From Tubiluchus corallicola (Eukaryota > Priapulida > Priapulimorpha > Priapulimorphida > Tubiluchidae): DNA of 64,000 nucleotides. Below are positions 1 through 11,728 of the stretch, one piece after another. A program made the position numbers and the translations under genes. Positions within the stretch are counted from its first letter, which is position 1. Each line of letters begins with the position of its first letter. Location of the stretch: contig JAQGDQ010000180.1 of the NCBI GenBank assembly GCA_030141605.1, positions 262,501 to 326,500 of the forward strand, given 5' to 3'. The notes beneath the pieces are model-generated. The model saw nothing but the letters and a program-made list of their open reading frames with translations, did no database searches and had not been told where the DNA came from.

Positions 1-110
1 TTGTGGTTCTGTGACGCCATCTAATATGGCGCCGCCGTGACAGTCTCGCGGGAGTATTTGAAATGAAAACAAACAGGAAATTCTTTTAACGTGAGTATGA
101 TAAACGCTTA
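1..110 (+). repeat. Terminal fragment of dispersed repeat family D
   Basis: This stretch resembles 49500-49585 and, inverted, 55555-55620: all share a GGCGCC core, 'GCGGGAG', then ATGAAAACAAACA. It is one end of a mobile repeat that enters from the left of the window. Confidence 0.6.
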
Positions 111-270
111 AGATTGCCTCTAACTGTTATAATTCTTTAGCGAAAATTTTCTGAGACTTGCTTTAACTAGACCTTTTGCTGTCCTTTAAGCTAAATAGAT
201 TTATGGTTTGAGAAAACTGGTAACTTTTGCCAAATGATGCCATGTGTAAGGTGCCATTTTTTATTTTCAG

Positions 271-470
271 GGTTCATTGAAGTTCAGTAAACACGTGGTG
301 CGATGCCTTCACAGTTGTGCACTTGTCGAAACGGATGATACAACTTCGCCTGCCGTGTTAAACGCCATCTGCAGGCTATTACATGAACTAATACTGTGTC
401 ACCCGCTGACAGTTTGCACTGTAATTCCAAGCTATCAATTGAGCGTCAAACGTATCCTTTCCATATTCTG
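271..470 (+). CDS. URB2: URB2 internal coding exon (third from last)
   Basis: URB2 (Urb2/Npa2 family) is a nucleolar protein needed for early large-subunit ribosome assembly. This exon follows a pyrimidine-rich tract ending TTTTATTTTCAG and is open from its first base for 66 codons plus 2 nt. It encodes a helical, Leu/Cys-rich stretch (GSLKFSKHVVRCLHSC at the start, VIPSYQLSVKRILSIF at the end), consistent with the alpha-helical repeats expected upstream of the Urb2 C-terminal domain. The donor was chosen at TG|GTTATA because phase 2 then joins exon 7303-7414 in frame, forming a Trp codon. A nearer GT at 452 would put a stop just after the junction. Family assignment rests mainly on the two downstream exons. 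The exon border and the weak donor are inference. Upstream exons lie outside the window. Confidence 0.7.
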
Positions 471-1746
471 GTTATATTGATATATTTATAAGTGCCAAAA
501 ATACATACAATACATACAAAAAACAAGACATAGATACAATTTCAATTTTGAAACATTGTGACACTGCAGACCACAAAACAGTTACTAATAAAACAAATAT
601 TATTAAATCTTCCTGTTAGCTATTTTAATTATTTAAATGAAGAGTTTAATGATTAGTATTTAAAATAAATTGTCATTCATTAGGCCTCATTTTCAATGAT
701 ATGATCATTACATAATATGTTGTTCATCATGTCTTAAAACACTTTTTCAACATAATCAAAAAATGCCTTAATTACTTCTAAATCACACTCTCTTTCATGA
801 ATACGCTACTAGTGTTATCAAGGTTCCAAATGTGACCCTGTACATCATCTACCTTTTAATGTCTGCATGTATTTCTCAATTTGTCAATTTACACAGGCTC
901 TTCAAAGCATTTGTTAAGAACTTGAATTTACAACTGTTCAGAAAACATGTCTAAACATTTTGACAGCAATCAGCTGTCATCATCAGTGATACACTATATA
1001 AACAACAACCAATTTACATTGGCAGAGCTTACAGTATAGAAAATTATGCACTAATTATGTATTTATAGAGAAGCCAAAATAATGAATAAACAGACCTGTA
1101 GAAAATGAATAGACACAGTAATAAATAGTTAAGTGTTTGATAATAAAGTTAATGGAATTGGACTGCTTTGTACATTAAAAGAAGGCTTATTAGTGTACAT
1201 AGATAAACTTTCTTTTACTAATAAGTCCCAGTTATTTGTAGCTCTTGTCACAATGCTGAAATTATGAAAATCAGCTTTATGGCCAGAGGCACAAATATCT
1301 TACTAATGCTGGACTGAGGAGAATTTTTTTAATTTTTTGCCAGTTCTAGATGAAATACCCAAATGTTCACAAATTCTTACTTTAAAGTGACTGAACGTTT
1401 TGCCATGGTAAGCAGCATTGCAGCAACTAATAAATCAAGCTTATTGGGCAATATTGATTTTTTTTCTTGGTGTTTCCTTTAATCATGTCTGCATGTTACT
1501 CCACCATCATGTGTTAAATTAATGCTGTTATCCTTAATGAGAGTTAGAATTGCTTATATCAATCATGTCTGCCGGGAAACAACTACCTGGACACCGCATG
1601 GATTCAAGCCACCTGGATGAACTCATTCTTTGTGCAAGTAACATGGACAGGTAATTGGCATTTGTAATGGAGACTTGCATTATATGACCTGGATCTTAAA
1701 CTGTCCTTAGAATAGAAATTTATTTTTTACTTGGGTATGTGAAAAC

Positions 1747-2480
1747 CAGTGGTGGCTCGTGTATAGGTACTGTCGAACTGCAGCACCCCCTGTTTTCACT
1801 CAAGATTATCGATAATATTCAATATAATAAGTGTTTTTTCTTTAGCTCTTTCTTTATACTTGTACAGTCCAGAGCAAGCCGTGGTTACTCGTGTATAGGT
1901 ACTGTGGTTCTGCAGCACCCCCTATTTTCACTCATTATTATCGATAATATTCAATATAGTAAGTCTTTTTTCTTTAGTTCTTTTTTATGCTTGTGCTGAT
2001 CCAGAGCACGTGAGGATTGTGCTGTTTGCTTCACAGCCCCGCACAGTGCACTCACAGCTCAAGCAACATGGTGCACATGCGGCAATGTCTGAGATAACAC
2101 ACTGTACGCTAGCATCTCCTGCTACTGTCTCTATCACAGTAGCAATTGCCACATGCTTAGCGTGTACAGTCATATTCTTGGATGTGATAAAATGTAAACT
2201 TAGCGTGTGTGCTTAAAACATATTTTATTTAATAATGGATGCCCTGCATCCCCAAGAAATAAGTGCAGTGACTGTAAGTGAACTACAACAGCTTAATTTT
2301 TCACAGTTGTCTCTCCATGAGAAAGTTGCAGTTATGAACAGAGGCAGTGCAACACCTGATCTTCAAATATAACTACAACATTAAAATTACATGTTTGTTA
2401 CGTTTTACACAGTATTAAAACAATGGCTAAAATTTTTCCCCAGCAGCACCCCCGGTAATTTTAGCTATGAGCCGCCACTG
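1747..2480 (+). mobile_element. Non-autonomous hAT-like element E1 with 8-bp duplication
   Basis: The ends are CAGTGGTGGCTCGTG and its inverse GAGCCGCCACTG. The flanks are GTGAAAAC at 1739-1746 and GTTAAAAC at 2481-2488, a 7 of 8 match as expected for a hAT insertion. There is no transposase ORF. The first ~125 bp, including an ATTATCGATAAT palindrome, is tandemly duplicated (1747-1870 and about 1880-2004). Related fragments are at 11460-11728 and 13545-13803. Confidence 0.8.
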
Positions 2481-2770
2481 GTTAAAACATAACGTTATTT
2501 CACTTACCGACCAAGTGTGGTTAGCAATTACTAAAAATAAAAATACGATTGTAGACGAAAAACAAGAAATTAAGAAAAGCATTATAAAATAAACTCAACA
2601 CATTGCAATACATCCACAGTAAAATTATCATATTAATTATTAAAAAACAAGAAATACTATCACCAAAAATGAGAATTTATGAAAAGTATTGTAAACTAAA
2701 TAAAACAAAAAAATAATACATCCACTCTGAAATTAAACATGTTAAATTTTAAAAATAAGAAATGCTATTA

Positions 2771-3261
2771 CAGTCATACCTCCGTTTTCGAACGTCTCCG
2801 TATTCGTACAAATCAGTTTTCGACCAGAAAATTCGAGCTGAAATTGTCTCCGCTCTCGACCAACCCCTGAACACATGATGAACGCATGCGCGGCGAGCCG
2901 AGTAGAGCCGAGCGTAACCGACTGCGCCCGAGAGTAATCACATATGTTTCTGTTCTTGCTTACATATACCATCACACTGCTACCAACACGTAAGATTTTT
3001 TCATGCAGGAATAATTATGTTTTTCTTTTTAAGTAATTCTATTATGTTTTTCTTATCAGTTATATCATATCTACTGTTTAGATAAACATTTTTCCATTAT
3101 TATATTTCATTTTAGTAATACTTTACAGTTCATTTGGTGCTTGAGAACGGATTATTTGATTTACATTATTTCTTATGGGAGTAAATGATTTGGTTCTCAA
3201 CCAAATCAGTTTTCAAACACATTTTAGGAACGAATTATGGTCAAAAACAGAAGTATGACTG
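2771..3261. mobile_element. pogo/Tigger-like MITE F1
   Basis: The element starts CAGTCATACCTCCGTTTTCG and ends with the inverse of CAGTCATACTTCTGTTTTTG. It is flanked by TA on both sides (2769-2770 and 3262-3263), the mariner/pogo target. It is 491 bp long with no transposase. Confidence 0.8.
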
Positions 3262-4373
3262 TATTAAAAGTTAAAAATTATAGAACACACACAACATACT
3301 ACAATACATCCATAGTAAAATTATGTACAGTAATAAAATTTAAATACACGATAAGGCTAAAATCGTGCACAGCTACAAATTTTATAGTTTTAAGTGTTGA
3401 AATATAAATCACAGTATGAATGATACATTAAAATTTAGCAGTACATTTGTAATAAGATGTTATATATTAGTTTAAAATGCAGTACTCATACGTGCATATA
3501 TTCTAAACACAATAAGACACAAATGTACAATAAGTATAAGCTGGTTGTTAAAATAAATTAAGGCAAAACTTTGTTCTGGTTGTAAAACAATGAAATGCTG
3601 TTTCTTATAAGTTTTAAGTTTAATTATTTTTTGTATTTATATACTATAGCGAGAAAAATAGGTAAAGTTTAAAGTGTTTTAGTACTGAGACTTGAACCTG
3701 GATCCTTTCTTTGCTTACAGTGTAGGAACAGAGCTTTATTATGTATTAGGAGGAAGCTATAGAAGTTTGTACCTATAAAACTGGATTGTTAACTTTGTTA
3801 TATATTTTGGTGTGCTGAATGTATATGTGAAGTTGGGTTTATGACATACATCAGTGTTTGGTGTTGTTTTTTGTTTTGTAATGCGCTACGTACCGTCTTG
3901 TACCGATATTTGTTTTGTCTGGTACTTTGTAATTAATGACCGTATAATTTCGTTAATGTACTTATACCCATTAAATTATAAATTATACGACAGATTATTA
4001 TAAGTAGGCCATGTCAGTTTTTTGGCAGCTTCCAAGGCATGACGAAACCATCTTTATGCATTTATTTTCCTCATCTGAAGTTCATTTATACACCCCTCTA
4101 TAGACAACTGAGACAAAGTTTTGCAAAGTAATGTCTTTTATGGGGATAGAGATAACAGCATTTAAATACTCGTATTACCGAAAAGACAAGAAATGTAGGT
4201 TTCCGAAATAACTAGTCTATACAGTAGACATGTTACTACCTTCACGTTTGAATAAAGTTGAATTGATTTTTTTATTTGCCTCATACATAAATAAATATAC
4301 AGCAAAGTGTTATTGTCAAAGTAGTAGTTATTGTTAAAGACGGGGTGGAGAAAGACCCTACGCCATTAAATGC
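3262..4373. other. Intron sequence without recognised feature
   Basis: AT-rich URB2 intron 1 sequence. I see no exon-like ORF, tandem array or paired terminal repeat here. Confidence 0.5.
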
Positions 4374-4494
4374 TGTGTGATACACTGTACTGCACAGACT
4401 GTGTGATACACTGTACTACACAGACTGCTTGATACACTGTACTACACACACTGTGTGATACACTGTACTACACAGACTGTGGTACACTATACTA
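4374..4494 (+). repeat. Short minisatellite, ~26-bp unit
   Basis: About four and a half copies of a unit built on GTGTGATACACTGTACTACA, with small length changes between copies. The unit contains the inverse pair TGTGTGATACAC, so it can fold. Confidence 0.75.
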
Positions 4495-5116
4495 ATATAC
4501 ATCGCAATAAAATTACCACTATCTGATATGAAAGTAGAAATATATGGTTTTTAATATAAATTTTAATAACTTCTAATATAGTTTTCTTGAGTGTAGTGTA
4601 ATGAGGTACGAAGATTGGATGCAAGATCGGATGCATTAGGTCCCACTATTCTTGGCTCCTTGACCAAGCTGTGTGCGGCCCGCAGGAATTTCGGGAAAGT
4701 TTAATGTGGCCCATCTAGCCATATAAATGGCACACCCCTGCCCTACGGTTACCGAGCATCCGCCCCTCACTCATAATATTATGTGATAAAAGTGTAAGTT
4801 AGCAGCATTAGTACTTAAGTAGCTTATATTCTTAATTAGAATTATAATTTGTCAGCATAATATATGTATATGTATATATATAACAACGTACAATACAACA
4901 ACAATATAAATATAATACAACAATATAAACATAAAATAACAAAACAACAATAGAACACATTAAGTGATGTCAATGGAGCAAAAACAATAAAGACAAAAAG
5001 TACTTTAAATTGCAATAACAATATCTATATAGACAGTCAAAAACACATATAAAAATCAGCAAAATAATTATATAAGGAGAAGTTACATCAATCAGCATTC
5101 ATAACTGTAACCAATA

Positions 5117-5163
5117 TATATATATATATATATATCACATATCCAATCACATATCTGTATGAA

Positions 5164-5248
<85 letters not shown>

Positions 5249-5256
5249 ACATAGAC
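5117..5256. repeat. (TA)n and (CA)n microsatellite
   Basis: A short TA run (5117-5136) is followed by about 40 uninterrupted CA units (5168-5246). Confidence 0.95.
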
Positions 5257-5706
5257 ATATATACACGTACACGTACATATAAATCATAATCAACTCATAT
5301 ATACACACATACATTCATTATACATGCTCACCTGAAACGCTCTAAGTACTTTTACAACCTTAAATCAGATTTACCCATTTCATCCCAGATACTCATTGCG
5401 CCCCACATTATCCTACAATAAATCAGCGGTGAGCGTTGTTATATTAAGACTCTCGCTGCATAGATTTTTTTGACTTGGGAATAGAAATGGATTAGCAGTT
5501 TAAATCACTTCTGTCACTTTACAAACAGTAAGTTGTGTTTCCTTCAGTAGGATTACATAATCGTTACCAAAAATAATGCTTTTACATGTACCAACGACAT
5601 TTTTACAAAAAGAAAATATAATCTTCTTTATCTTGTTTGTCATTCGCTATTTGCAAGTCAGAAAGAGAGTGAAAATGTGACGATGATGACTTGCTTGAAT
5701 TATTTG

Positions 5707-6425
5707 CAGTGGTTCCTAACCTTTTACTAGCAAAGTACACTTTCAAAATTCAGCAATCTGCTGAGTACCTCTTAACACTTTTTAGAAATAAGAGTTTCAA
5801 GAAACGTTTTTTACCACTTTTGTGCAGTTTTGTTAAGCTTTTGTTAAGTTTGAAAAAAAGATGTTACGTTTAATTTACACGTGTATTTATTTGTAGTAGT
5901 CTCTCTTTATACTCCTTCTTAAAATCCCTTGTTTTCTATTTATGCATTTCCAAATTCAAGAACAAAATGCGAGAAAAAAGACGATTGGACGTCAAATCAG
6001 AAGACGAACTTTCACTGAGTCGAACTATGAAGTAGCCTCAATGGCCGCCTCGCTGATGCGGGCTTTTCCGAAAACCGCCAACCTCGTCTGCTTCCATCTG
6101 CCAACACGTTTTTGCAGTGCCATACTTCTGTTCTACATCATAAATTAACCCAGTTATAACGACAGGCCGTGCACAGTGAATTACCGGAAAAAGCTTTGTG
6201 TTGCAAAAGTAATGGCTTTTAAAATACAAACAATCATGATTACGGATTAAAATCTTGTAGCACACTCCTCACACCACGAGGTCGTTACTCCCGTAAATTT
6301 CGTGTAGTACGCTGTACGGCAAACAAGAACATTCTGATGTGCTACACGACACAACTTTTGCGCACCCCTGGCTTAGCTGTTTCGTACCCCAAAGAGGTAC
6401 TCAAACATTAGGTTAGGAACCGCTG
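5707..6425. mobile_element. hAT-like element G1
   Basis: The ends are CAGTGGTTCCTAACCT and its near inverse TTAGGTTAGGAACCGCTG. It is homologous across most of its length to the copy at 47509-48215. That copy has a further segment after an internal terminus-like motif, and G1 also continues briefly past 6425, so G1 may be 3' truncated. Its flanks do not match as an 8-bp duplication. ORFs at 5942-6148 and 6038-6265 overlap on opposite strands and are broken in the other copy. Confidence 0.65.
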
Positions 6426-7302
6426 TATTACAGGTAATAATTTTACGTAATGCTGGAACTTCTTGCTCTGGTTTAATTTGATAATCAGCAGTTGTGTCTA
6501 TTGCATTAGTTAGCAGAAGATCATCTCACAATTATATGGCTTTAAAAATAGCTACCAAACAATATAAGATATTTTTACTTAGTAAATATTCAATGGTGTA
6601 GAAAATCAGAGTTTTTTTTCTCTTTTTTGTGCACGTGTGTCTTTTTGCACTAATGTTTTTCTTTTACTAATAGGTATCTTTACGACTTTTGTTACTTTAT
6701 TAATAAAAGGTATAAATTAATTAAAATGAAATTATTCATTCATCGCAGCAGAATTGAGCTTATATATGTATCTGTTTCCATTTGGAAAATGCTCTTAGCT
6801 TATAACCAGCAAATATCAGTGATACAAAAAATTTTGAATGTATTATTGTAACATTAATTTTGCGAATGAATCACTAATATTTTTATAATTTGCCCCCCCC
6901 CCCCTCCCTCACCATAGCCCATCTTTAAAGATTATGATGGCTACATTACAACCATCAATTATATTTAAATGTTCTATACAACGATAGTTATTACTACAAG
7001 TATAATGTATAATTTAATCTCTTCATCCTTATTTACATTAAGTTATTTACAGAAGCATGCATAACTATAATCATTTTTTCATTTAAGTAAGGTGAGTGTG
7101 TTAATAACCGTAGCGCCGTACAGTCACTTCGCACCACTCATTTTATTTAAAGTTTATTAATGTGTATGATATTGTATTTTGATGTGTGAAAAGAAATTCA
7201 TAGTTCATAGTTCAAATTCCCTTTTTGTGTCTGCGAATATAAAGCACTGGAAACCGGCGAATGAAGTGAATTTGTGTTTACAGTTACATTTTCATGTTTT
7301 AG
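6426..7302. other. Intron sequence; poly(C) tract
   Basis: End of URB2 intron 1. Apart from a 13-base C run near 6893-6905 and the acceptor at 7301-7302, I see no feature. Confidence 0.5.
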
Positions 7303-7414
7303 GTTACTGAATGCTATTACGTTACACAGAACCGAGTTTTCAAACGCCGTGCCGTATTTGATTGCTGACTACATTAACGAATTGCAAAAGTTAACTTTAT
7401 ACCCCCAAATTAAG
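7303..7414 (+). CDS. URB2: URB2 penultimate coding exon
   Basis: The acceptor is CATGTTTTAG| and the donor is AAG|GTGAGT, a strong consensus. The 112-nt exon has one leading base that completes the Trp codon from the previous exon, then 37 codons: LLNAITLHRTEFSNAVPYLI at the start, then ADYINELQKLTLYPQIK. It ends in phase 0. The pattern of a helix, a 'VPYLIADYI' segment and a short linker before the final domain fits the region just before the conserved Urb2 C-terminus. Introns on either side are 6.8 kb and 6.7 kb and packed with transposons. No internal stop or frameshift is present, and nothing suggests a pseudogene. Confidence 0.85.
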
Positions 7415-8067
7415 GTGAGTGCAGCAGAAAAGTTTGCTTTACCGGATTGATTATATTTCACCATTATCTAATTGAGTTATACAATGTTTAATAAGGCCTT
7501 TTGACTGCGTTTTTATGAAATACGTGACCGTATTAAGGAAATTAATTTCAACGTAGTTTAGGTGCGATTACTGTTTGTTCATTTTCTTACAAGTTAGACT
7601 GCGAAATTTACGATAGCAGGTTTATAAATGAAGCTTTTATAATGGTGGTGAAATTCGCAGTTGACCATAGAATTTTTGTTCGCTTGAAGATATACGTGGA
7701 AAAAATGATACTGCAATTATGCTTTGGTTTAGTAAAGATGGGGGAGTTGGAGAATTACTTTTTCCTGTTTGGTCAAGGTATGTGCAATTGCTCAGAGTTC
7801 AGCAGTGCATGATTTTTTCTGTAAATGGTTGGGTGCCTGTTAGGAAAACTAGTTGTGGGTGATTGCATCTGTCTTACTTATTACTCAAGATCTCATAAAG
7901 AAATGTGCAGCTTAATTGTAATGCAGGAGAATGACTATTGGATTCTTGTGAATTAACTAGCTTACTTTTTATAAATAATTAATCCTTTGTGGAAATTATG
8001 TAGATGAGGTACAGCAAGTCCTCGCTTAACGACTCCCCGTTTAGCGACGTTCCGTTTTAGCATTTAA

Positions 8068-9590
8068 GATAAGATAAGATAAGATAAGATAATATTTATT
8101 TTCATCGGTATGATATAAAACAGTACATATTTGTAAAACATAAGCTTAAAGCTCGTAAACCGATATCAAACATAATGTATATGAGCGATAACATGGTAAT
8201 AATATGTACTTCTTAAAATCTTTTGGATGCCACCTACATGAAGACAGTAAAAATTTGAGACAGTAAAAATTTAGGCAGTGACATTTTCTAAAATTTACAC
8301 AAAAAGCTATGGTCAATAAAAATTTTTCCTGCCAACACATTCAGCATTTAATTAAGACTTAATAAAATTGGGAAGTTCGCTGAATTTACAAATGGCACAT
8401 TTACATGATACACCAGTCCATGAGTTAATTAGACGTTTAAATTCCCCAAGATTTTCGGCCATTCGGAGACAGTTTGGTAATTCATTCCACAATGTGGCTC
8501 CATAATAGGAGAAACTTTTCTTGCCATATGTAACACCATCATATGTAGGGTGTTCTGCAGTGTTCATTTTTCTGAGGAAGTAGCGGTTTTGCTTTCGTTC
8601 CTCTATCAGTCCATAGAGATAGGACGGGCAGTTTTTGGACAAAATCTTGAATACTTCGATATCAATGAGACGTTGTCTCTGAAATTGAAGAGACACAAAA
8701 TTGTCTTTAAACAATAGATTTTCGTAGGTACTTTCGAAATCATTATAAACTAGACGGAGCGCTCTGAAATTCAAACACTCTAACTTCTGGCTATTTGATG
8801 TACTACAGAAATGCCAGATTACGGGGCAGAAATTAAAATTCGACTTGACAAACGAAAGGTAGATGAGTTTTCGACATTTTACCGACAGGTTTCGTCCAAT
8901 ACGGCGTAGAACATTAATCTGTTTAGCTGCTTTTTTGCACAGGGCTGAAATGTGCGAATCAAAGTTCAGGCGATAGTCTATATTTACACCAAGAAGTTTC
9001 ACCTCATCCGTACATTCAATATCCGCTCCTTTGATGTTGAAAGTAGGTTTCAGGTCGTGTGTAATTTTGCCCACAGCAATCCCCTGAAACTTCCCCGGAT
9101 TTGCTTCCATCTGGTTGGAAGCAAACCAGTCGACCAGTGCGTTTCTTTCAACTTCTAAGGTTTGTTTCATATCATTAAATGATTTACTGGAGTAGGAAAC
9201 AGTATTATCATCAGCATAGTTGTACAAGGTGGATTTACTGACAAAATGGATGATATCATTAATAAAACAATTAAAAAGTACAGGTCCAGTTAAGGATCCA
9301 TGAGGAACGCCTTTATCCATAGGAAGGGGTGAGCTCTGGACGTTCCCGATCTGAAGAAGTTGTTTTCTGTCAGTAAGGTAGCTTTTGATCAAATTTACAG
9401 CATTTTCTGATAAATTATAGCACCTTAACTTTTCCAACAATAAATTGTGTGGAAGGCTGTCAAACGCCTTTGAAAGATCCATCAGGATGGCACCAACATA
9501 GTTACCGGCCTCCAGTCCCTTCCTCCACTCTTCGGTTAACCCTAACAGTGCCGACTGGCAGCTGTATCCACTACGGTAGGCTGACAAGAG
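8068..9590 (-). mobile_element. 5'-truncated non-LTR retrotransposon nested in F2
   Basis: On the minus strand it reads from inside the reverse transcriptase domain to a natural stop, about 280 bp of 3' UTR and a (TTATC)n tail (GATAA repeats at 8066-8091 on the + strand). 5' truncation with a simple-repeat tail is typical of target-primed reverse transcription. It lies between the two halves of F2, so it inserted after F2. Confidence 0.85.
8352..9587 (-). CDS. LINE reverse transcriptase, C-terminal 411 residues
   Basis: This is the truncated ORF2-type reverse transcriptase of the nested LINE; the endonuclease and the RT start are missing. From the N-terminus it shows SAYRSGYSCQSALL (fingers), motif A MDLSKAFDSLPHNLL, motif B GVPHGSLTGPVLFNCFINDI (His replaces the usual Gln of PQGS), motif C YADD, motif D near NPGKFQGI, and motif E KLLGVNID. 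Downstream is the thumb and connection region, ending in the WNELP block common in jockey/CR1-like LINEs. The long uninterrupted frame suggests a fairly young copy. It can no longer transpose alone, because its 5' half is gone. The methionine at 9587 is only the first Met in the open frame, not a true start. Confidence 0.9.
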   Translation of the reverse strand: MSAYRSGYSCQSALLGLTEEWRKGLEAGNYVGAILMDLSKAFDSLPHNLLLEKLRCYNLSENAVNLIKSYLTDRKQLLQIGNVQSSPLPMDKGVPHGSLTGPVLFNCFINDIIHFVSKSTLYNYADDNTVSYSSKSFNDMKQTLEVERNALVDWFASNQMEANPGKFQGIAVGKITHDLKPTFNIKGADIECTDEVKLLGVNIDYRLNFDSHISALCKKAAKQINVLRRIGRNLSVKCRKLIYLSFVKSNFNFCPVIWHFCSTSNSQKLECLNFRALRLVYNDFESTYENLLFKDNFVSLQFQRQRLIDIEVFKILSKNCPSYLYGLIEERKQNRYFLRKMNTAEHPTYDGVTYGKKSFSYYGATLWNELPNCLRMAENLGEFKRLINSWTGVSCKCAICKFSELPNFIKS

Positions 9591-10424
9591 TGGGTGAAAG
9601 TGTCATCAAGCGTGGGTGAAAATGTCATTTCGTAGTAAATGATACACCGCTCTGCTATGATAAAATTTCCAAGGTCACCTCATGCAGTGCTTGGCTTTGA
9701 CTCTACTGTGTTTATTGTTTAATGGCTGCCTAGGCTTAAACCTTAATGAAAGAGAAACCACTTCCTAGGTACGTATTGGTAAAAAAGATAGTTGGTTTCA
9801 AGCACGCAGAAAGAAATTAATTAGCGGAAACCATAAAGAAACTCATAAAACTTTTAATTTATATGATTTAAGCAGTATTGATTTTTTGTCTCTGGAACGT
9901 ATCTCAATTCTTTTAAATTACTTTCTATGGAAGTTTTGGTTTCGTTTAACGACGTTTCACTTAACGCCGAGTTTTGCGGCAACGCGTTAGCATCATTAAG
10001 CGAGGATTTGTTGTACATGATTCTGAGACTGTCCTTGCACATCTTTGGTTCTTAATTTTTTTTTACTCACCAAGATCAGGGTAATAATGAGGTAGAATTA
10101 CAAATTATAATGCATCTACACTACAGCTAATTCTGTTGTTATTATTAATTTGTAGCGGGCAAGCTGTCAGCTGTAATTGACATGCTGAACACTAATATTT
10201 TATAGCCATCTTCGTACTTATTCATAATATTGCCGCATTACTGAACACTTTGCCCAATATATCAACGTAGTTATATTAGATCACCACATATTAGGCAGGA
10301 TTTGAGCCTGTTTTGTTTTATTTTTATTTGCCGTGCTTTTTTATTGTTTTGTTTGTGCTGTTTTCATAAACAGTGAATCATGAACTATGAAAGGAAAAGT
10401 AATGTTTTGATGTCAGTATTGCAA

Positions 10425-10740
10425 AACACGCACACACACGTGCACACACACAAACACCCTCACACATGCATGCACACCCTAACGCACACACATGCACATA
10501 CGTACGCACACACACATGCACACAAACACCCTCACACGTGCATGCACACCCTAACCCCCCACACACACACATGCACACATGCACGCACGCATGCGCATGC
10601 ACACACACACCCTCACACATGCATGCACACCCTAACACACACACATGCACACAAACACCCTCACACATGCATGCACACCCTAACACACACATCCACACAT
10701 GCACGCACACGCACACACACACCCTCACACATGCATGCAT

Positions 10741-10790
<50 letters not shown>
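10425..10790. repeat. CA-rich array with embedded 40-bp unit
   Basis: Irregular CA repeats are interspersed with a longer motif, CCCTCACACATGCATGCACA, present about five times. The array ends in a pure (CA)n run (10741-10788). ORFs on both strands here are repeat artefacts. Confidence 0.95.
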
Positions 10791-10905
10791 ATTGATTTAA
10801 ACTTGAAGATATTTTTTGCTTTGCTCTTGCGTTTACAGCAGGAATCACAAGCGGAAGGCGTTAGCATATCTTCGCACTGCACTTTTACAATAAATATGAA
10901 TTGTT
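10791..10905 (+). repeat. Dispersed repeat I with attached (CA)n array
   Basis: About 115 bp (TGATTGATTTAAACTTGAAG at its start) matches, inverted, 42120-42232. In both places the unit abuts a CA/TG array on the same side, so unit and microsatellite moved together. Confidence 0.8.
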
Positions 10906-10977
10906 CTGTTATCAAAATAATGAACGTAATAAAATTAATAAGTCGGACGTCTCTACTCTCTACTCCCTAGTAAGCAT

Positions 10978-11361
10978 AATAAGCCTTTTCACAGTTCCAG
11001 TGATTGATGATGATCGTGAAAAGGTGAAAGGTTAAGTGTACCAGACAACGCATTTGTGACCAGTTGACAACGCCTCACAGCCCATGCTATTGCAATAGCA
11101 ACAGTTTTAACAGCTAGCTAGAAGCTTACCTAGTTTGATTCCAAGAAGATCCTTCTAGTAAATCACTCTGTGAATAGACTAATGCATAATTAAGCAAAGT
11201 CCGTGTAAAACAACCGAAGTTACTGTACTGATGTGGGAGGCGGCTTTGCTTTATCCACATGTCACGTGACAGTTGTAGTTAAGAGGCGTTGCTGTGGTAC
11301 ACTTAACTTTTGACCTGGAGCAACTGCGTGTGTGCAGAGCGAAACTGTGAAAAGGCTTATT
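10978..11361 (+). mobile_element. MITE family A, copy 1
   Basis: Terminal inverted repeats AATAAGCCTTTTCACAGTT at both ends, about 384 bp, no ORF. It has a subterminal repeat of the end (CGTGAAAAGG). Other copies are at 29145, 45073, 51185 and 54737. I could not fix the target duplication. Confidence 0.8.
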
Positions 11362-11459
11362 GTTATAATAATAATAATACACTATTTCACTGTTATATGT
11401 AAGGCCTAAGTTTTACTTTGTTCTTCTCGTTTTACTTTGCGCAAAAAGATTAATAATTT

Positions 11460-11728
11460 TCGATCGACACTGTGTGAGCGACAGTGCTTTCTCTACCTAG
11501 CGTGCAGCTTCTTATCTCAGACATGTGCGCATGGCCGCATGCACTTTGGAACTGTGAAACGTACACTTCCGTCACGTGCTCTGGTTTCCTACAAACAGTT
11601 ACAAGCACGTACAAATATAAAGAAACAATTAAAGAATAAAAACTCATTACATTCAATATTAGCGATAATGTCAAGTGAAAATAGGGGGCACTGCAGTTCC
11701 ACAGTTCCCATACATGAGCCGCCACTTG
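11460..11728 (-). mobile_element. hAT family E, copy 2 (inverted)
   Basis: It ends CATGAGCCGCCACTTG, the inverse of the E1 terminus, with the same internal TCTCAGACAT and CAGTTCCACAGT blocks. The left end is not clear. Confidence 0.65.

Larger units (their letters stand above)
8012..10013. mobile_element. pogo-like element F2 split by a nested LINE
   Basis: The left end is CAGCAAGTCCTCGCTTAACG and the right end its inverse (TTAAGCGAGGATTTGTTG), with TA on both sides (8010-8011 and 10014-10015). The bulk of the interval is a later LINE insertion (8068-9590). The right part, about 9820-10013, is nearly repeated at 15215-15380, where it borders the large satellite. No transposase is visible. 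Confidence 0.75.

Noticed and set aside
451-456. Alternative URB2 exon donor at C|GTATCC
   Set aside because: Joining it to the exon at 7303 gives an immediate stop; the donor at 471 gives an open frame.
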